Below the pieces are notes generated by a model. It did no database searches. It was not told the DNA's origin and saw nothing but the letters and a program-made list of their open reading frames with translations. From contig NZ_AP027729.1 of assembly GCF_030296575.1 (NCBI RefSeq), forward strand, positions 2,480,001 to 2,544,000: a DNA stretch of 64,000 nt, in the 5' to 3' direction. Numbering within the stretch: position 1 is the first letter of the stretch; every line of letters starts with the position of its first letter. The translations under genes and the position numbers were made by a program. This DNA comes from Paraoerskovia sediminicola (GTDB lineage: Bacteria > Actinomycetota > Actinomycetes > Actinomycetales > Cellulomonadaceae). Below are positions 38,156-49,757 of the stretch, in pieces.

Positions 38156-38938
38156 TCAGTCGTCGCGCACGTCGACGACGACCCGGGTCGGGTCCGTGAG
38201 CGAGTACACGCGGAACGGCTTCTCGTCGTCGACCCCCACGAACGCGGTCGTGACGCCTTCGAAGACGCCGGAGTAGACGACCTCGGTGACCACGTCGGTC
38301 CCGGCCACCCGGAGCGGGTTCGCTCCGCCGTACTCGGTCGCGCCGGTCTCGAACGGGTACGTGGTGCCCTCGATCCGGAGACTCAGCACGGCGTCCCCGT
38401 CGACGTCGACCGGCGCCCCGCTGCCGTCCTCCGTCGGGGCGTCGACGTACGCCGCGCGCCACCCCGGCGTCCCGGTGCCGGCGAGCTCGAGCACGACGCG
38501 GTCGTAGTCGTCGTGCGCGCCGATCCGGACCGCGGTCACGGTGAGGGCCGCGTCCGCCGACGCGCTCTGGGTGTCGGGCTCGGTGTTCGCGGGGAACGGC
38601 ACGTCGCCGTCGGGGTCCGAGTCCTTCATCCCGGCGCCGTCGAGCGCTCCCTGTCCGTCGTCGCCCGTGGTGCCGTCGCCCGTCCCGTCGCCGGCCTCGC
38701 CCGGCGGTGTCTGCGGGTCCGTGGGCAGGCCGCTGGGCAGCTTGCCGGGCGTCTCGGACGCGCTGGGGGTGTCGGACGGCGTGGCGTCCTCCGTGGCGAC
38801 GTCGCCGCTGGGTGCGGGGCTCGGGCCGGTGCCCGCGCCGTCGTCGTCACCGCAGGCGGCGAGAGCGGTCGCGGTGACGACCGTGATCACGACGGCGGCG
38901 ACCGCCCACCGGTCCCTGGCGCGGGATCGGGTCACCAT
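38156..38938 (-). CDS. AMIN-like-domain lipoprotein
   Basis: 260 residues. MVTRSRARDRWAVAAVVITV then TALAAC lipobox (Cys about residue 29), a long Ser/Thr/Pro/Gly/Asp linker (about residues 30-130), and a C-terminal beta domain with VTAVRIGAHDDYDRVVLELA and YSLTDPTRVVVDVRDD. This pattern matches the actinobacterial AMIN-like family, which probably binds cell-wall glycans. Convergent with gpsA. Confidence 0.72.
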   Translation of the reverse strand: MVTRSRARDRWAVAAVVITVVTATALAACGDDDGAGTGPSPAPSGDVATEDATPSDTPSASETPGKLPSGLPTDPQTPPGEAGDGTGDGTTGDDGQGALDGAGMKDSDPDGDVPFPANTEPDTQSASADAALTVTAVRIGAHDDYDRVVLELAGTGTPGWRAAYVDAPTEDGSGAPVDVDGDAVLSLRIEGTTYPFETGATEYGGANPLRVAGTDVVTEVVYSGVFEGVTTAFVGVDDEKPFRVYSLTDPTRVVVDVRDD

Positions 38939-38981
38939 GTCGACGCACCTCCGTGGGCGCCCCGGGGTGGGCGGTCCGTCC

Positions 38982-40178
38982 CTATCGTCCCACTTCGGTG
39001 GCCCCACGCGCGTCGAGCGCCTGCTCGAGGTCGCGCCAGAGGTCCTCGACGTCCTCGACGCCCACGGACATCCGCAGCAGGTCCTCGGGCACCGTGACGG
39101 ACTCGGTCGGGAAGCGTCGGCGTCGCTCCAGGCACGACTCGACGCCGCCGAGGCTGGTCGCGGGCAGCCAGAGCCGGACCGCCGCGACGACGGCGTCGGC
39201 ACCCTCGACGCCCCCGCGCGGGCGCAGCCCGATGACGGAGCCGTACCCGCGCATGGTCCGGGTCGCGCGCTCGTGCCCCGGGTCCTCGGGCAGGCTCGGG
39301 TGGCGGACCTCCGCGACTCCGGGGTGCTCGGCGAGGCGCCGCGCGAGCTCGGCGGCGTTGGCCTGCGAGCGCTCGACGCGCAGCGCGAGGGTGCGCAGCC
39401 CGCGCAGCGCGAGCCAGACCTCCCACGGCCCGGCGATCGACCCGTGCAGGGTGCGGTACGCGCGGACCTTCCGGGCGAGCTCGGGGTCGTCGGTCACCAC
39501 GGCCCCGAGCACGACGTCCGAGTGGCCTGCGAGGTACTTGGTCACCGAGTGGACGACGAGGTCGGCGCCGTCGCCCAGCGGCTGCTGCCCGAGCGGCGTG
39601 GCGAACGTGTTGTCGACGACCGTGAGCACGCCGCGTGCGCGCGCGGCGGCGAGCAGCGCCGGCAGGTCCGCGACCTCGAGCATCGGGTTCGTCGGCGACT
39701 CGAGCACGCACAGGTCTGCGCCGTCCATCGCGGCCACGACGGCGGCGGTGTCCGCGACGTCGACCCGCCGCACGGTCACGTCGGCCCGCGCGGCGAGGTC
39801 GTCCGCGAACCCGAGCGTGACCTGGTACGCGTGGCGGGGGATCACGACCGTCCCGCCGTGCGGGACGAACGAGAACACCGAGGCGATCGCGGCCATCCCG
39901 GAGGAGAAGACAACCCCGGGCTCGGTCGCGCCCTCGAGCGCGGCGAGCGCCTCCTCGAACGGGTGCCAGGTCTCGGTGTCCATGCGGGTGTAGAGCAGCT
40001 CCCCGGGGCCGTGGACGCTGCCCTGGACGCCCTGGGAGACGTAGGTGGACGAGAGCACCACGGGCGGGTTGACCGGGCCTCCCTGGCGGCGGGCCGGCCG
40101 CCCCGCCGCGACGGCGACGGTGGCCGGTGAGGAGCCAGGAGGCAGGGGTTCGTGGGTCGGGGTCGGGGTGTCGCTCAT
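38982..40178 (-). CDS. cystathionine gamma-synthase/lyase family PLP enzyme
   Basis: 398 residues of the Cys/Met metabolism PLP-dependent family. FSSGMAAIASVFSFV, the PLP-ring Tyr region YTRMDTETWHPFEEALAALEG, VVDNTFATPLGQQPL and the Schiff-base lysine in HSVTKYLAGHSD. Such enzymes act in transsulfuration or methionine synthesis; the exact reaction cannot be told. A minus-strand TAGCCT (40186-40191) sits 7 nt before the ATG at 40178. Divergent from ddl across 93 bp. Confidence 0.88.
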   Translation of the reverse strand: MSDTPTPTHEPLPPGSSPATVAVAAGRPARRQGGPVNPPVVLSSTYVSQGVQGSVHGPGELLYTRMDTETWHPFEEALAALEGATEPGVVFSSGMAAIASVFSFVPHGGTVVIPRHAYQVTLGFADDLAARADVTVRRVDVADTAAVVAAMDGADLCVLESPTNPMLEVADLPALLAAARARGVLTVVDNTFATPLGQQPLGDGADLVVHSVTKYLAGHSDVVLGAVVTDDPELARKVRAYRTLHGSIAGPWEVWLALRGLRTLALRVERSQANAAELARRLAEHPGVAEVRHPSLPEDPGHERATRTMRGYGSVIGLRPRGGVEGADAVVAAVRLWLPATSLGGVESCLERRRRFPTESVTVPEDLLRMSVGVEDVEDLWRDLEQALDARGATEVGR

Positions 40179-40271
40179 GCGGCTCAGGCTACGGCCCCGC
40201 GGAGGTGTCGGACGTCGTCGGGCAGCGTGGGGCTGCCGTCGGCGGGGAGCGCTCCGGTAGGGTTCGGGACG

Positions 40272-41397
<1,126 letters not shown>

Positions 41398-41415
41398 ACG
41401 GGGGCCGCGCGGCGC

Positions 41416-41985
41416 TCAGCCGGCGTCCTGCGCGCCCACGCACTCCCGGGTCTGCGGGACGTCCACGACGGCCGCGTTGAGGTCCCCGACGAACGACGTC
41501 GACCGCTCGTCCGTGATCTCCGGGGGGACCTTCACCTCGACGGCCGGGTCGCGCCCGTAGGTGACGAACGTCCACGTGCCCTCGTCGTCCGGCGCGGCGA
41601 GCCAGTCCACGTCGCCGCTGTCGCTCGGGACCGTCAGGCACGGGGCCTCGGCCGTCGGCCCTGGGGGTGTCACCCCGCACCGGAACGTGACGGCCGCCCC
41701 CGGCTCGCCCCATGCGGTCGTCGCCTGGCTGTCCGTGTGGGTCTGGGGCATCCCGACGAGCTCGTCCGGCAGCGACAGCACGATCTCCGCGCAGACCGGG
41801 TTCGCGGCATCCTCGGCGACGGGCACACCGATCGTCGGGGTGCAGCCCGCGACGGCGGTCGCGACGGCGAGGCAGGTGAGACCGGCCAGGCCGGTGCGGG
41901 CGAGCGCCGAGCGCGAGCGGGAGGGCGAGGCGGCGGGCGAGGAGAGGGACGTCGTCCGAGGCGTCGGGGAGGTCGTGCGGTTCAC
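41416..41985 (-). CDS. DUF3515 lipoprotein
   Basis: 189 residues from GTG 41985, supported by minus-strand TACCGT at 41992-41997, 6 nt away. Signal part LARTGLAGLTCLAVATAVAGC gives the lipidation Cys; the mature domain has paired Cys (NPVCAEIVLSLPDELVG, RCGVTPPG, CLTVPSD) typical of DUF3515. This family is habitually next to ddl and thiL in Actinobacteria, as here. Function unknown. Confidence 0.85.
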   Translation of the reverse strand: MNRTTSPTPRTTSLSSPAASPSRSRSALARTGLAGLTCLAVATAVAGCTPTIGVPVAEDAANPVCAEIVLSLPDELVGMPQTHTDSQATTAWGEPGAAVTFRCGVTPPGPTAEAPCLTVPSDSGDVDWLAAPDDEGTWTFVTYGRDPAVEVKVPPEITDERSTSFVGDLNAAVVDVPQTRECVGAQDAG

Positions 41986-42125
41986 GTCCCCACGGTAGTG
42001 GCCGCGCGGGGGTCTCATGACCGGCGTCGGTCCGGGGCCTGTCCGGCGCAAGTCCGAAACCCAGGCCGGAGCGGTCCCGTGATCACGCGTGAACTCGCTC
42101 AGGTCCTGCGAACTACAGTGTCCGC

Positions 42126-43168
42126 GTGACCCCCGACCCGCGCACCGTCGCCGAGACCACGGAGTCGGAGCTCCTCGCCGCGATCTTCCCGCTCCTGCCC
42201 GCCGGGGACGCGACCCTCGTCGGGCCGGGCGACGACGCTGCCGTGGTCCGGGCCCCGGACGCGCGCGTGGTCGTCTCGACGGACGTCCTCGTCGAGGACC
42301 GGCACTTCCGCCGCGACTGGTCGACGGGCTTCGACGTCGGCTGGCGCGCCGCGGTCCAGAACCTCGCCGACGCGGCCGCGATGGGCGCCCGGCCGACGTC
42401 CCTGGTGGTCTCGTTGGTGGTCCCCGGCGACGTGCGCGTCGACTGGGTCACCGGGCTGGCCCGGGGTCTGGCGGCGGCGTGCGCCGCCTCGGGCGCCGCC
42501 GTGGTCGGGGGAGACCTCTCGTCCGGACCGGTGATCGTCGTCGCCGTCACCGTGCACGGTGACCTCGAGGGTCGGACGCCGGTGCTGCGGTCGGGCGCGC
42601 GGGCGGGGGACGTCGTCGCGCACGCCGGGCGGCGCGGGTGGTCCGCGGCCGGTCTCGCGCTCGCCGGGGTCGGGCGGGCGTCCCTCGGGGTCGACCCCGA
42701 GGACCAGGACGAGGCGACCGCCGCGTACCTGCGGCCCGACCCGCCGATCTCCGCGGGGGCCGTGGCGGCACGGGCGGGGGCGACGTCGATGCTCGACCTC
42801 TCGGACGGGCTGCTCCGGGACGCGGGCCGGGTGGCCCGGGCGAGCTCGGTGCGGATCGACCTGGACCGCGAGGCGTTCGCCGACGACGCCGCGGGTCTGC
42901 GCGACGCGGCGCTCGCCGTGGCGGCCGAGGACCCCGGCCCGTACGCGCCCGCGGGCGCCGACGCCTGGCGCGGCTACGTCGACGAGTGGGTGCTGACCGG
43001 GGAGAGGACCACGGCCTGCTGGCCACGTTCCCCGCCGACACGGCGCTGCCCGAGCCGTTCCGCGCGGTGGGCCGGGTGCTCGCGACGTCCGGCGGCGAGC
43101 CAGGGGTGACCGTCGACGGTCAGGAGCCCGACGTCCGAGCGACCGGGTGGGACCACTTCGGGGCGTGA
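42126..43168 (+). CDS. thiL: thiamine-monophosphate kinase (one-base frameshift)
   Basis: About 347 residues across a break near 43002 (one G lost in a GGGG run). Final step to thiamine diphosphate. Seen: LVGPGDDAAVV, VVSTDVLVEDRHFRRDW, GWRAAVQNLADAAAMGARPT, VGGDLSSGP and LDLSDGLLRDAGRVA; after the break GEDHGLLATFP and the C-terminal GWDHF. GTG 42126 follows TACAGT (42114-42119) by 6 nt. Convergent with a GNAT gene 10 bp on. Confidence 0.92.
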
Positions 43169-43177
43169 CCCGTCAGG

Positions 43178-43687
43178 TCAGTTGCGGCGAAACCTGAGCT
43201 GCGTCATGTACCGGCCGCCGATCTCCTCGGACTTCTCGACCCCGTCCGGCTGGAACCCGTGCCGACGGTAGAAGTGCTGGGCGCGCTCGTTGTCGGCGAT
43301 GGTCCAGAGGGTGATGGTGGAACCGTCGTCGACGACGGTGCGCATGAGGTCGCGGGCGACCCCGCGGCCCCAGGCCTCCGGGTCCAGGTAGATCGCATAG
43401 ATCTCGCGGTCGGACGGCTCGGCGTCCTCGTCCCGGGACGGGCCGACGGTGACGAAACCGAGCATGCGGTCGTCGGCGATCGCGACCCAGGTCTCGCTCG
43501 GGTGGTCGTCGGCCAGGTACGCGGCGAACCAGCTCGTGCGGAGCTCGACGTCGAGGGACGACAGGTACTCGTCGGGGACGAGGCCTGTATAGGCGTGGCG
43601 CCACGACGCGATGTTCACCCGGGCGATCGAGTGCGCGTCCGAGACGGCGGCCGGGCGGATGCTCACGTCGTCGTACTCGTTGGTCAT
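43178..43687 (-). CDS. GNAT-family N-acetyltransferase
   Basis: 169 residues. SIRPAAVSDAHSIARVNIAS, DDRMLGFVTVGPSRD, the acetyl-CoA-binding region IYLDPEAWGRGVARDLMRTV (Q/RxxGxA type) and the C-terminal ERAQHFYRRHGFQPDG. Substrate unknown. Confidence 0.88.
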   Translation of the reverse strand: MTNEYDDVSIRPAAVSDAHSIARVNIASWRHAYTGLVPDEYLSSLDVELRTSWFAAYLADDHPSETWVAIADDRMLGFVTVGPSRDEDAEPSDREIYAIYLDPEAWGRGVARDLMRTVVDDGSTITLWTIADNERAQHFYRRHGFQPDGVEKSEEIGGRYMTQLRFRRN

Positions 43688-43764
43688 GCGTCGATCTTCT
43701 CACCAGGTCGGACGTTCCGACACGCGAAACAGGCGCGCGAACAGACCGGGACGTCCCGGGACAC

Positions 43765-43797
43765 GAAAAAGCCCGCCGGCGCGGACGCGGCGGGCTC
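43765..43797 (-). terminator. rho-independent terminator of rpmB
   Basis: Read on the minus strand: AGCCCGCC stem, 11-nt loop, GGCGGGCT, then TTTTT. Placed 16 nt after the rpmB stop. One of very few terminators with a T-tract in the window. Confidence 0.85.
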
Positions 43798-43812
43798 GTT
43801 CGAGAGCGAGAC

Positions 43813-44004
43813 TCAGGCCTGGCGCGTGACCTTGCCGGCCTTGAGGCACGAGGTGCACACGTTCACGCGCTTCGGCGTCCCGGCCACCACGGCGCGCACG
43901 CGCTGGATGTTCGGGTTCCAACGGCGCTTGGTGCGGATGTGCGAGTGCGAGATGCTGTGCCCGAAGCTGGGGCCCTTGCCGCAGACGTCGCAGTTGGCAG
44001 CCAC
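43813..44004 (-). CDS. rpmB: 50S ribosomal protein L28
   Basis: 63 residues from GTG 44004 with AGGAG 5 nt upstream. CDVCGKGPSFGHSISHSHIR, RRWNPNIQ and VCTSCLKAGKV; the two CxxC pairs (CDVC, CTSC) mark the zinc-binding C+ form. The frame upstream to 44070 is not conserved. The 271 bp between this gene and the DAK2 gene hold both divergent promoters and nothing else I can name. Confidence 0.95.
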   Translation of the reverse strand: MAANCDVCGKGPSFGHSISHSHIRTKRRWNPNIQRVRAVVAGTPKRVNVCTSCLKAGKVTRQA

Positions 44005-44275
44005 GGTTACTCCTGATCGTCGTTGCACGTCGGGACGGCGCTGAGGCAGCGTCGACGTCCTCGAATGCACTGGGGATGGTCTTGGGTGGCCCGAATCGCT
44101 CCAGGCAACCTGAACAGACTAGCCGATCGGGGCCGAGCACTCAAATTGCGCACCGACTCCACGGCGACTGCGCAGCGAACCAGCGAGCGCCGATAGCGTG
44201 TCCTCCAGCACAGTACCCGAGCGACCTGATCGATCATGTCGATCCGAGCAGACCTTCCGGGCGGACGGAGCACGA

Positions 44276-46350
44276 GTGAGCGGAGCACAGCGCGTCGACG
44301 CGGCGCTCGTCCGACGCTGGCTGCGCGCGGCGTGCGACGACCTGGGGAGGGTGCGGCCACGCCTGGACGCGCTCAACGTCTTCCCGGTCGCCGACGCGGA
44401 CACGGGGACGAACCTCTACCTCACCCTCGCGCACGGCGTCCGCGAGCTCGAGAGCCTCCCGGCCGGGGCCTCTGCTTCCGCGACGGTCCGTGCCGTCGCG
44501 CGCGGCGCCCTCCTCGGGGCCCGTGGCAACTCCGGGTCGATCCTCGCCGAGTACCTGCGCGGGCTCGGGCCCGGGCTCGACGTGGCGGGCAGCGCCACAG
44601 CGCTCGCGCGCGCCCTCGGGGCCGGGGCCGTCGCCGCGCGGTCCGCCGTCCTCGAGCCCGCGCCGGGCACGATCCTCTCCGCGGCGACCGCGGCTGGCGA
44701 CGCCGCCCTCGCCGTCGTCTCTCGGGAGGCTGGTGACGAGGCTGATGGCGAGGCTGGTCACGAGGCTGGTCACGAGGCCGACGACGTCGGGGCCGTCACC
44801 CGGGCCGCGTTCGCGGCGGCCGTCGGCTCGGCCGCTGCGAGCCAGGACGATCTCGGGGTGCTGCGCCGGGCCGGTGTGCACGACGCGGGGGCGCTCGGTC
44901 TGTGCGTCCTGCTCGCGGCCCTCGATCGCTGCGTCTCCGGGGTGTCGGACGCCCAGGGCATCCTCGACCGCATGGAGACGCTGCTCGAGCACCGACGACC
45001 GGCGGTCGACGGTCCCGCGGGCGACTCAGCGGGCGACCTTGCGGGCGGACCGGTCGGCGGCGGGTCGGCGTCCTACGGCGCGGTGGCGTCTGCGGACGTG
45101 AACGGTGACGCTCACAGTCACAGTCACAGTCACGGGCACGGTGCCGACGGCGAGTTCGAGGTCATGTTCGTGCTTCACGGTGCGGCGGGTGCGAGCGTGG
45201 AAGGCGCGGGTGACGGTGCGCTAGACCCTGCGGGCGACAGTGCGCATGACCTTGCCGTGGACGGTGCAGGTCGCCCTGTCGGCGACAGCACGGCTGACAA
45301 CACGGACGACAGCACGGACGACACCGCCGGCGAACCTGCGGGCGAGAACGTCGACCGGGTCGCCGAACAGCTCCGGCGGGCCCTGGCCGAGCTCGGTGTC
45401 TCCGTCGTGGTGACGGGCGGCGACGGCGTCTGGCAGGCGCACGTCCACACGGACCGGCCCGTCCGCGCGATCCGCGCGGGTCGCCGGTCGGCCCGACGCG
45501 TCGGTGGTGTCGTCCGTCAGGTGGAGGTGCGCCACCTGTCCGTCGCGGCAGACGGCCCCGGCCGCGCCCTGGCCTCGGACGGCGCACCGGGCGGCGGCGG
45601 TGCGAGCCACGGGACGGTCGTCGTGACCGCCGCGAGCGGGCTCGTCGCGGACTTCGCGCGTGCGGGCGGCGTCGTCCTCGTCGTGGACACCGAGGAGGAG
45701 CCCGATCTGGACGACGTGGCTCGGCTCGTCGTCGACGTCCAGTCGCCGAAGGTCGTCGTGCTGCCGGGCCGCGAGCTCGACGAGGGGCTCCTGCACGAGC
45801 GCGTGGCCGCCATCGTCGCGGAGCTCGGGGACGCCGTCGTCCGTAGCGCTGACGGAGCTGCCGAATGCCCCGACGGCGGCGGTGCCGATGGCGGTGCCGA
45901 CGGCTCTGACGACGGCGCCGGCGCCCCCGGCTCGCCGTGACCGTGCTCGGCGCCGGGGACCTGCACACGATCTCGGCGCTCGCCGCGCTCCAGACCGTCG
46001 GGCCGGGCGAGGACCCGCGCGACGCGATGGTCGACGCCGTCCGGTCCGTGCGCGTCGTCCGCGACGCGGGGCCCGCGCCCTCGGGCGACCGCACGCCTCG
46101 CGGAGCGTCCTCGGTCGACGGTCCGCCGGGTCAGCGGCCCGGCTCCGTGCCGGGGCGCGGTCCGCACGCGACGATCCTCCGCGCGGTCGACGGGTCCGCG
46201 CAGATCGTCACGCTCCTGCACGGTCGGGACGTCTCGGCCGACGTGGTCGCGGGCCTGATCGACGCGATCCGGGACCATGCGCCGTCGGCCGAGGTGCTCG
46301 CGGTCGACTCCGGGCGCCACGACGAGAGCGTCGAGGTGGGGGTCGAGTGA
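44276..46350 (+). CDS. DAK2/FakA-like kinase-domain protein with a His/Asp-rich insertion (one-base frameshift)
   Basis: About 691 residues across a break near 45925 (CCCCC run), after which MTVLGAGDLHTISALAALQT completes the C-terminal domain. The DAK2 domain has LNVFPVADADTGTNLYLTL (Mg/ATP Asp cluster, with Ala where Gly is usual), ARGALLGARGNSGSILAEYL and HDAGALGLCVLLAAL. FakA homologues phosphorylate fatty acids bound to FakB. Between the domains lies a low-complexity insertion (bases about 44995-45345) with SHSHSHGHG and repeated GDSAGDLAG / GDSAHDLAVDG / DDSTDDT units. GTG 44276 has GGAG 6 nt upstream. The stop overlaps recG (GTGA). Confidence 0.85.
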
Positions 46351-48598
46351 CCGACCGGCTGCGCGAGCCGTTGGCGAAGGTCCTGGGGGCCCGGTCGGCG
46401 GGACCGCTCGAGGCCCTCGGGGTGTCCGACGTCGGCGGGCTCCTGGCGCACTACCCGCGCCGGTACGGCGACCCTGGACGGGTCAGCGACCTCGCGGGCC
46501 TCGCCCTCGGCGAGCACGTGACGGTCATGGCGCGCGTCGCGCGCGCGACCGTCCGGCAGATGCGCTCGCGGGGCGGGGCCATGCTCCAGGCCGTGGTCAC
46601 CGACGGGCATCACGACCTCTCGCTCACGTTCTTCGCCAAGCGGCCCGGGGTGCTGCGCCATCACGAGGACCGGCTGCGCCCGGGCCGGATGGGGCTGTTC
46701 ACGGGGGTCGTCGGGGCCTACCGGGGGAGCGTCAGCTCACGCACCCCGACTACCTGATCGTCGGTGTCGACGCGGACGACGAGGAGTCGGCGCTCGTCGA
46801 GGCCAGTCGGCCGATCCCCATCTACCCCGCCAGCGCGAAGGCGCCGAGCTGGCGCATCCAGCGCGCCGTCCGCACCGTCCTCGACCCGCTCCGGGAGGAG
46901 GACGTCCCGGACCCCCTCCCGGCCCAGGTCCAGGAGCGCAAGGGCTTCGGCTCGAGGCTCGCGGCGCTGCGCGCAGTGCACGAGCCGTTCGAGGAGTCGG
47001 ACTGGCGTCGCGGGCAGGAGCGGCTGCGCTACGAGGAGGCGTTCGTCCTGCAGGCCGCGCTGGCGCAGCGGCGGACCCGTGCCGCGGCCCAGGAGGCCAC
47101 CGCGCGTCCCGCCTCGGACCACGGGGCACTCGCGGAGTTCGACCAGGCGCTCCCGTTCACGCTCACGCAGGGTCAGCGGGTGGTCGGCGCGGAGATCGCG
47201 GACGAGATCGCCCGGCCCCGACCGATGCAGCGGCTGCTCCAGGGCGAGGTGGGCTCGGGCAAGACGGTGGTCGCGCTCCGCGCGATGCTGCAGGTCGTCG
47301 ACGCCGGGGGCCAGGCCGCGCTGCTCGCGCCGACCGAGGTCCTCGCCGCGCAGCACGCGAGGACGCTGCGGTCGATGCTGGGCGACCTCGCGGCCGGCGG
47401 GATGCTCGGCGGCTCCCCGAACGCGACCCGGGTCGCGCTGCTGACCGGTTCGCTCGGTGCGGCGGCGCGCAAGGAGGCCCTGCTGGACGCCGCGAGCGGG
47501 GCCGCCGGCATCGTCGTCGGCACGCACGCGCTGCTCGGCGACAAGGTGCAGTTCGCCGACCTCGGCCTGGTGGTGGTCGACGAGCAGCACCGGTTCGGTG
47601 TCGAGCAGCGCGACGCCCTGCGGGCCAAGGCGCGCACGACCCCGCACCTGCTCGTCATGACGGCGACGCCGATCCCGCGCACCGTCGCGATGACCGTGTT
47701 CGGGGACCTGGAGACGTCGTCGCTCACGGAGATCCCGGCCGGGCGGTCGCCGATCGCGACGGTCGTCGTCCCGGCGAGCAACGAGGCATGGATGCAGCGC
47801 GTCTGGTCCAGGGTGCGGGAGGAGGTGGACGCGGGGCACCGGGCCTATGTCGTGTGCCCGCGGATCGACCCCGACCCGCCCGACGCGACCGGCAAGTCAG
47901 GTGAAGCGACCGGCGCGACGTCGTCCGACCTCGAGGACGGCCCCGACCTGCTCGACCTCGACGGGGCGGCGGAGGACCGGCCGCCTCTGCGTGCCGTCCT
48001 GGAAGTCGCGGAGGGGCTCGCGTCGGTGCCCGCGCTCGCCGGAGTCCGGATCGGCACCCTGCACGGACGGATGCCACCGGCCGAGAAGGACGCGGCGATG
48101 GCCGCGTTCGCGTCGGGGGAGGTGCCGGTCCTGGTCTCGACGACCGTGGTCGAGGTCGGCGTGGACGTCCCCGAGGCCACCGTGATGGTCGTCTTCGACG
48201 CCGACCGGTTCGGTCTCTCGCAGCTCCACCAGCTCCGCGGCCGGGTGGGTCGCGGCAGCGCCGCGGGGCTGTGCCTCCTGGTGTCGGTCGCCGAGCCCGG
48301 CAGTCCAGCGGCGGTGCGGGTCGAGACCATGGCCGAGACCACGGACGGGTTCCGGCTCGCGGAGGTCGACCTCGGTCTCCGCAGCGAGGGCGACGTGCTC
48401 GGTGCCTCCCAGTCCGGGCGGGGGAGCTCGCTCCGGCTGCTGCGGGTGGTCAAGGACGCGGCCGTCATCGAGGACGCGCGGCGCGACGCCACCGCGGTCG
48501 TCGACGACGACCCCGAGCTGGCCGAGCACCCCGTGCTGGCCGCGACGATCGCCGAACAGCTCGACCCCGAGCGCGAGGAGTTCCTCGAACGGGCGTGA
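46347..48598 (+). CDS. recG: ATP-dependent DNA helicase RecG (one-base frameshift)
   Basis: About 750 residues across a break near 46726 (GGGGG run). Rescues stalled replication forks by regressing them. N-terminal wedge/OB region (LEALGVSDVGGLLAHYPRRY, VTVMARVARATVR, YLIVGVDADDEESALVEASR). Helicase motifs: LTQGQRVVGAEI, Walker A GEVGSGKTVVALRAML, motif Ia LLAPTEVLAAQHA, motif II VVVDEQHRFGVEQR (DEQH), MTATPIPRT, VSTTVVEVGVDVPEAT and QLHQLRGRVGRG. An acidic insertion (ATSSDLEDGPDLLDLDG) sits in domain 2. Confidence 0.95.
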
Positions 48599-48639
48599 CG
48601 CCGTCCGGCGGGCCGCCTCCGGGTGGCTAGTCTCGGACC

Positions 48640-49248
48640 ATGACGAGGATCGTTGCCGGCGAGTTCGGCGGGCGCACCCTGCACGTCCCGCCACGGGGCA
48701 CCAGACCGACGAGCGACCGCGTGCGGGAGGCGATCTTCTCGCGGCTCGAGCACCACGGCGTGCTTCGCGGGGCACGGGTCCTCGACCTCTACTCGGGGTC
48801 CGGGGCGCTCGGGCTCGAGGCCGTCAGCCGCGGGGCCGCGCACGCGACCCTGGTCGACGCCGCCCGCTCCGCCGTGGAGATGGGCCGCCGGAACGCGCGC
48901 GAGCTCGGCGCGCACGGCGTCGAGGTCGTGCACGAGAAGGCCGAACGGTTCGTGGCCACCCCGCCCGTGAAGGCGTGGGACCTCGTGTTCCTCGACCCCC
49001 CGTACGACGTGCGGGACGAGACGGTCGTGTCCCTGCTCGAGCACCTCGCGACCACGCGGGCGGTCACGCGCGACTCGCTCGTCGTGGTGGAGCGAAGCTC
49101 ACGGAGCCCGGAGCCCCGGTGGCCCGAGGGCTGGGAGGCCGACGCCCGCAAGAGCTACGGCGAGACGACCGTCCACTACGCCTTCGCCGGTCCGGAGAGC
49201 CACGAGCACCCGCCCACCCGTACCGACCCGGTGCCTGTACTACCGTGA
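48640..49248 (+). CDS. rsmD: 16S rRNA (guanine(966)-N(2))-methyltransferase
   Basis: 202 residues. IVAGEFGGRTLHVPPRGTRP, PTSDRVREAIFSRLEH, SAM motif VLDLYSGSGALGLEAVSRGA and the base-methylating DPPYDV. ATG 48640 sits 6 nt after TAGTCT (48628-48633). Pairs with coaD, which starts 6 bp after its stop, as is usual. Confidence 0.93.
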   Translation: MTRIVAGEFGGRTLHVPPRGTRPTSDRVREAIFSRLEHHGVLRGARVLDLYSGSGALGLEAVSRGAAHATLVDAARSAVEMGRRNARELGAHGVEVVHEKAERFVATPPVKAWDLVFLDPPYDVRDETVVSLLEHLATTRAVTRDSLVVVERSSRSPEPRWPEGWEADARKSYGETTVHYAFAGPESHEHPPTRTDPVPVLP

Positions 49249-49253
49249 CCGGG

Positions 49254-49757
49254 GTGACCACCGCCGTCTGCCCCGGGTCCTTCGACCCCATCACCCTGGG
49301 CCACCTGGACGTCGTCCGCCGAGCCCGGGCGCTCGTCGACCACGTGGTCGTCGGGGTGGCCCGCAACGCGGGCAAGACGGCGCTCCTGCCGGCCGACGCG
49401 CGGGTCGACCTCGCTCGCCGCGCGCTCGACGACGCGGGCCTCGCGGACGTGCGGGTCGCCGTCGTCCCCGGCCTGCTCGTGGACTACTGCGCCGAGATCG
49501 GGGCCACGGCGGTCGTCAAGGGTCTGCGCGGAGGCGCCGACTTCGACGCCGAGCTGCCCATGGCCCTCATGAACCGGCACCTCGCGGGCGTCGAGACGGT
49601 GTTCGTGGTCGGCGACGCGGCGCTCGCGCACATCGCGTCCTCGCTGGTCAAGGACATCGCGCGGCACGGCGGACCGGTCGACGACCTCGTCCCGCCCGGC
49701 GTCGGCGACGCGGTGCGCAGGGCGTTCGCGGAGGCACGGGAGGGAGATCGGCGATGA
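49254..49757 (+). CDS. coaD: pantetheine-phosphate adenylyltransferase
   Basis: 167 residues. Adds AMP to phosphopantetheine in CoA synthesis. CPGSFDPITLGHLDVVRRA carries the T/HxGH nucleotidyl-transfer motif; VKGLRGGADFDAELPMALMN and SSLVKDIARHGG complete the family pattern. GTG 49254 is 7 nt after TACCGT (49241-49246). The stop overlaps the next ATG (ATGA). Confidence 0.95.
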   Translation: MTTAVCPGSFDPITLGHLDVVRRARALVDHVVVGVARNAGKTALLPADARVDLARRALDDAGLADVRVAVVPGLLVDYCAEIGATAVVKGLRGGADFDAELPMALMNRHLAGVETVFVVGDAALAHIASSLVKDIARHGGPVDDLVPPGVGDAVRRAFAEAREGDRR

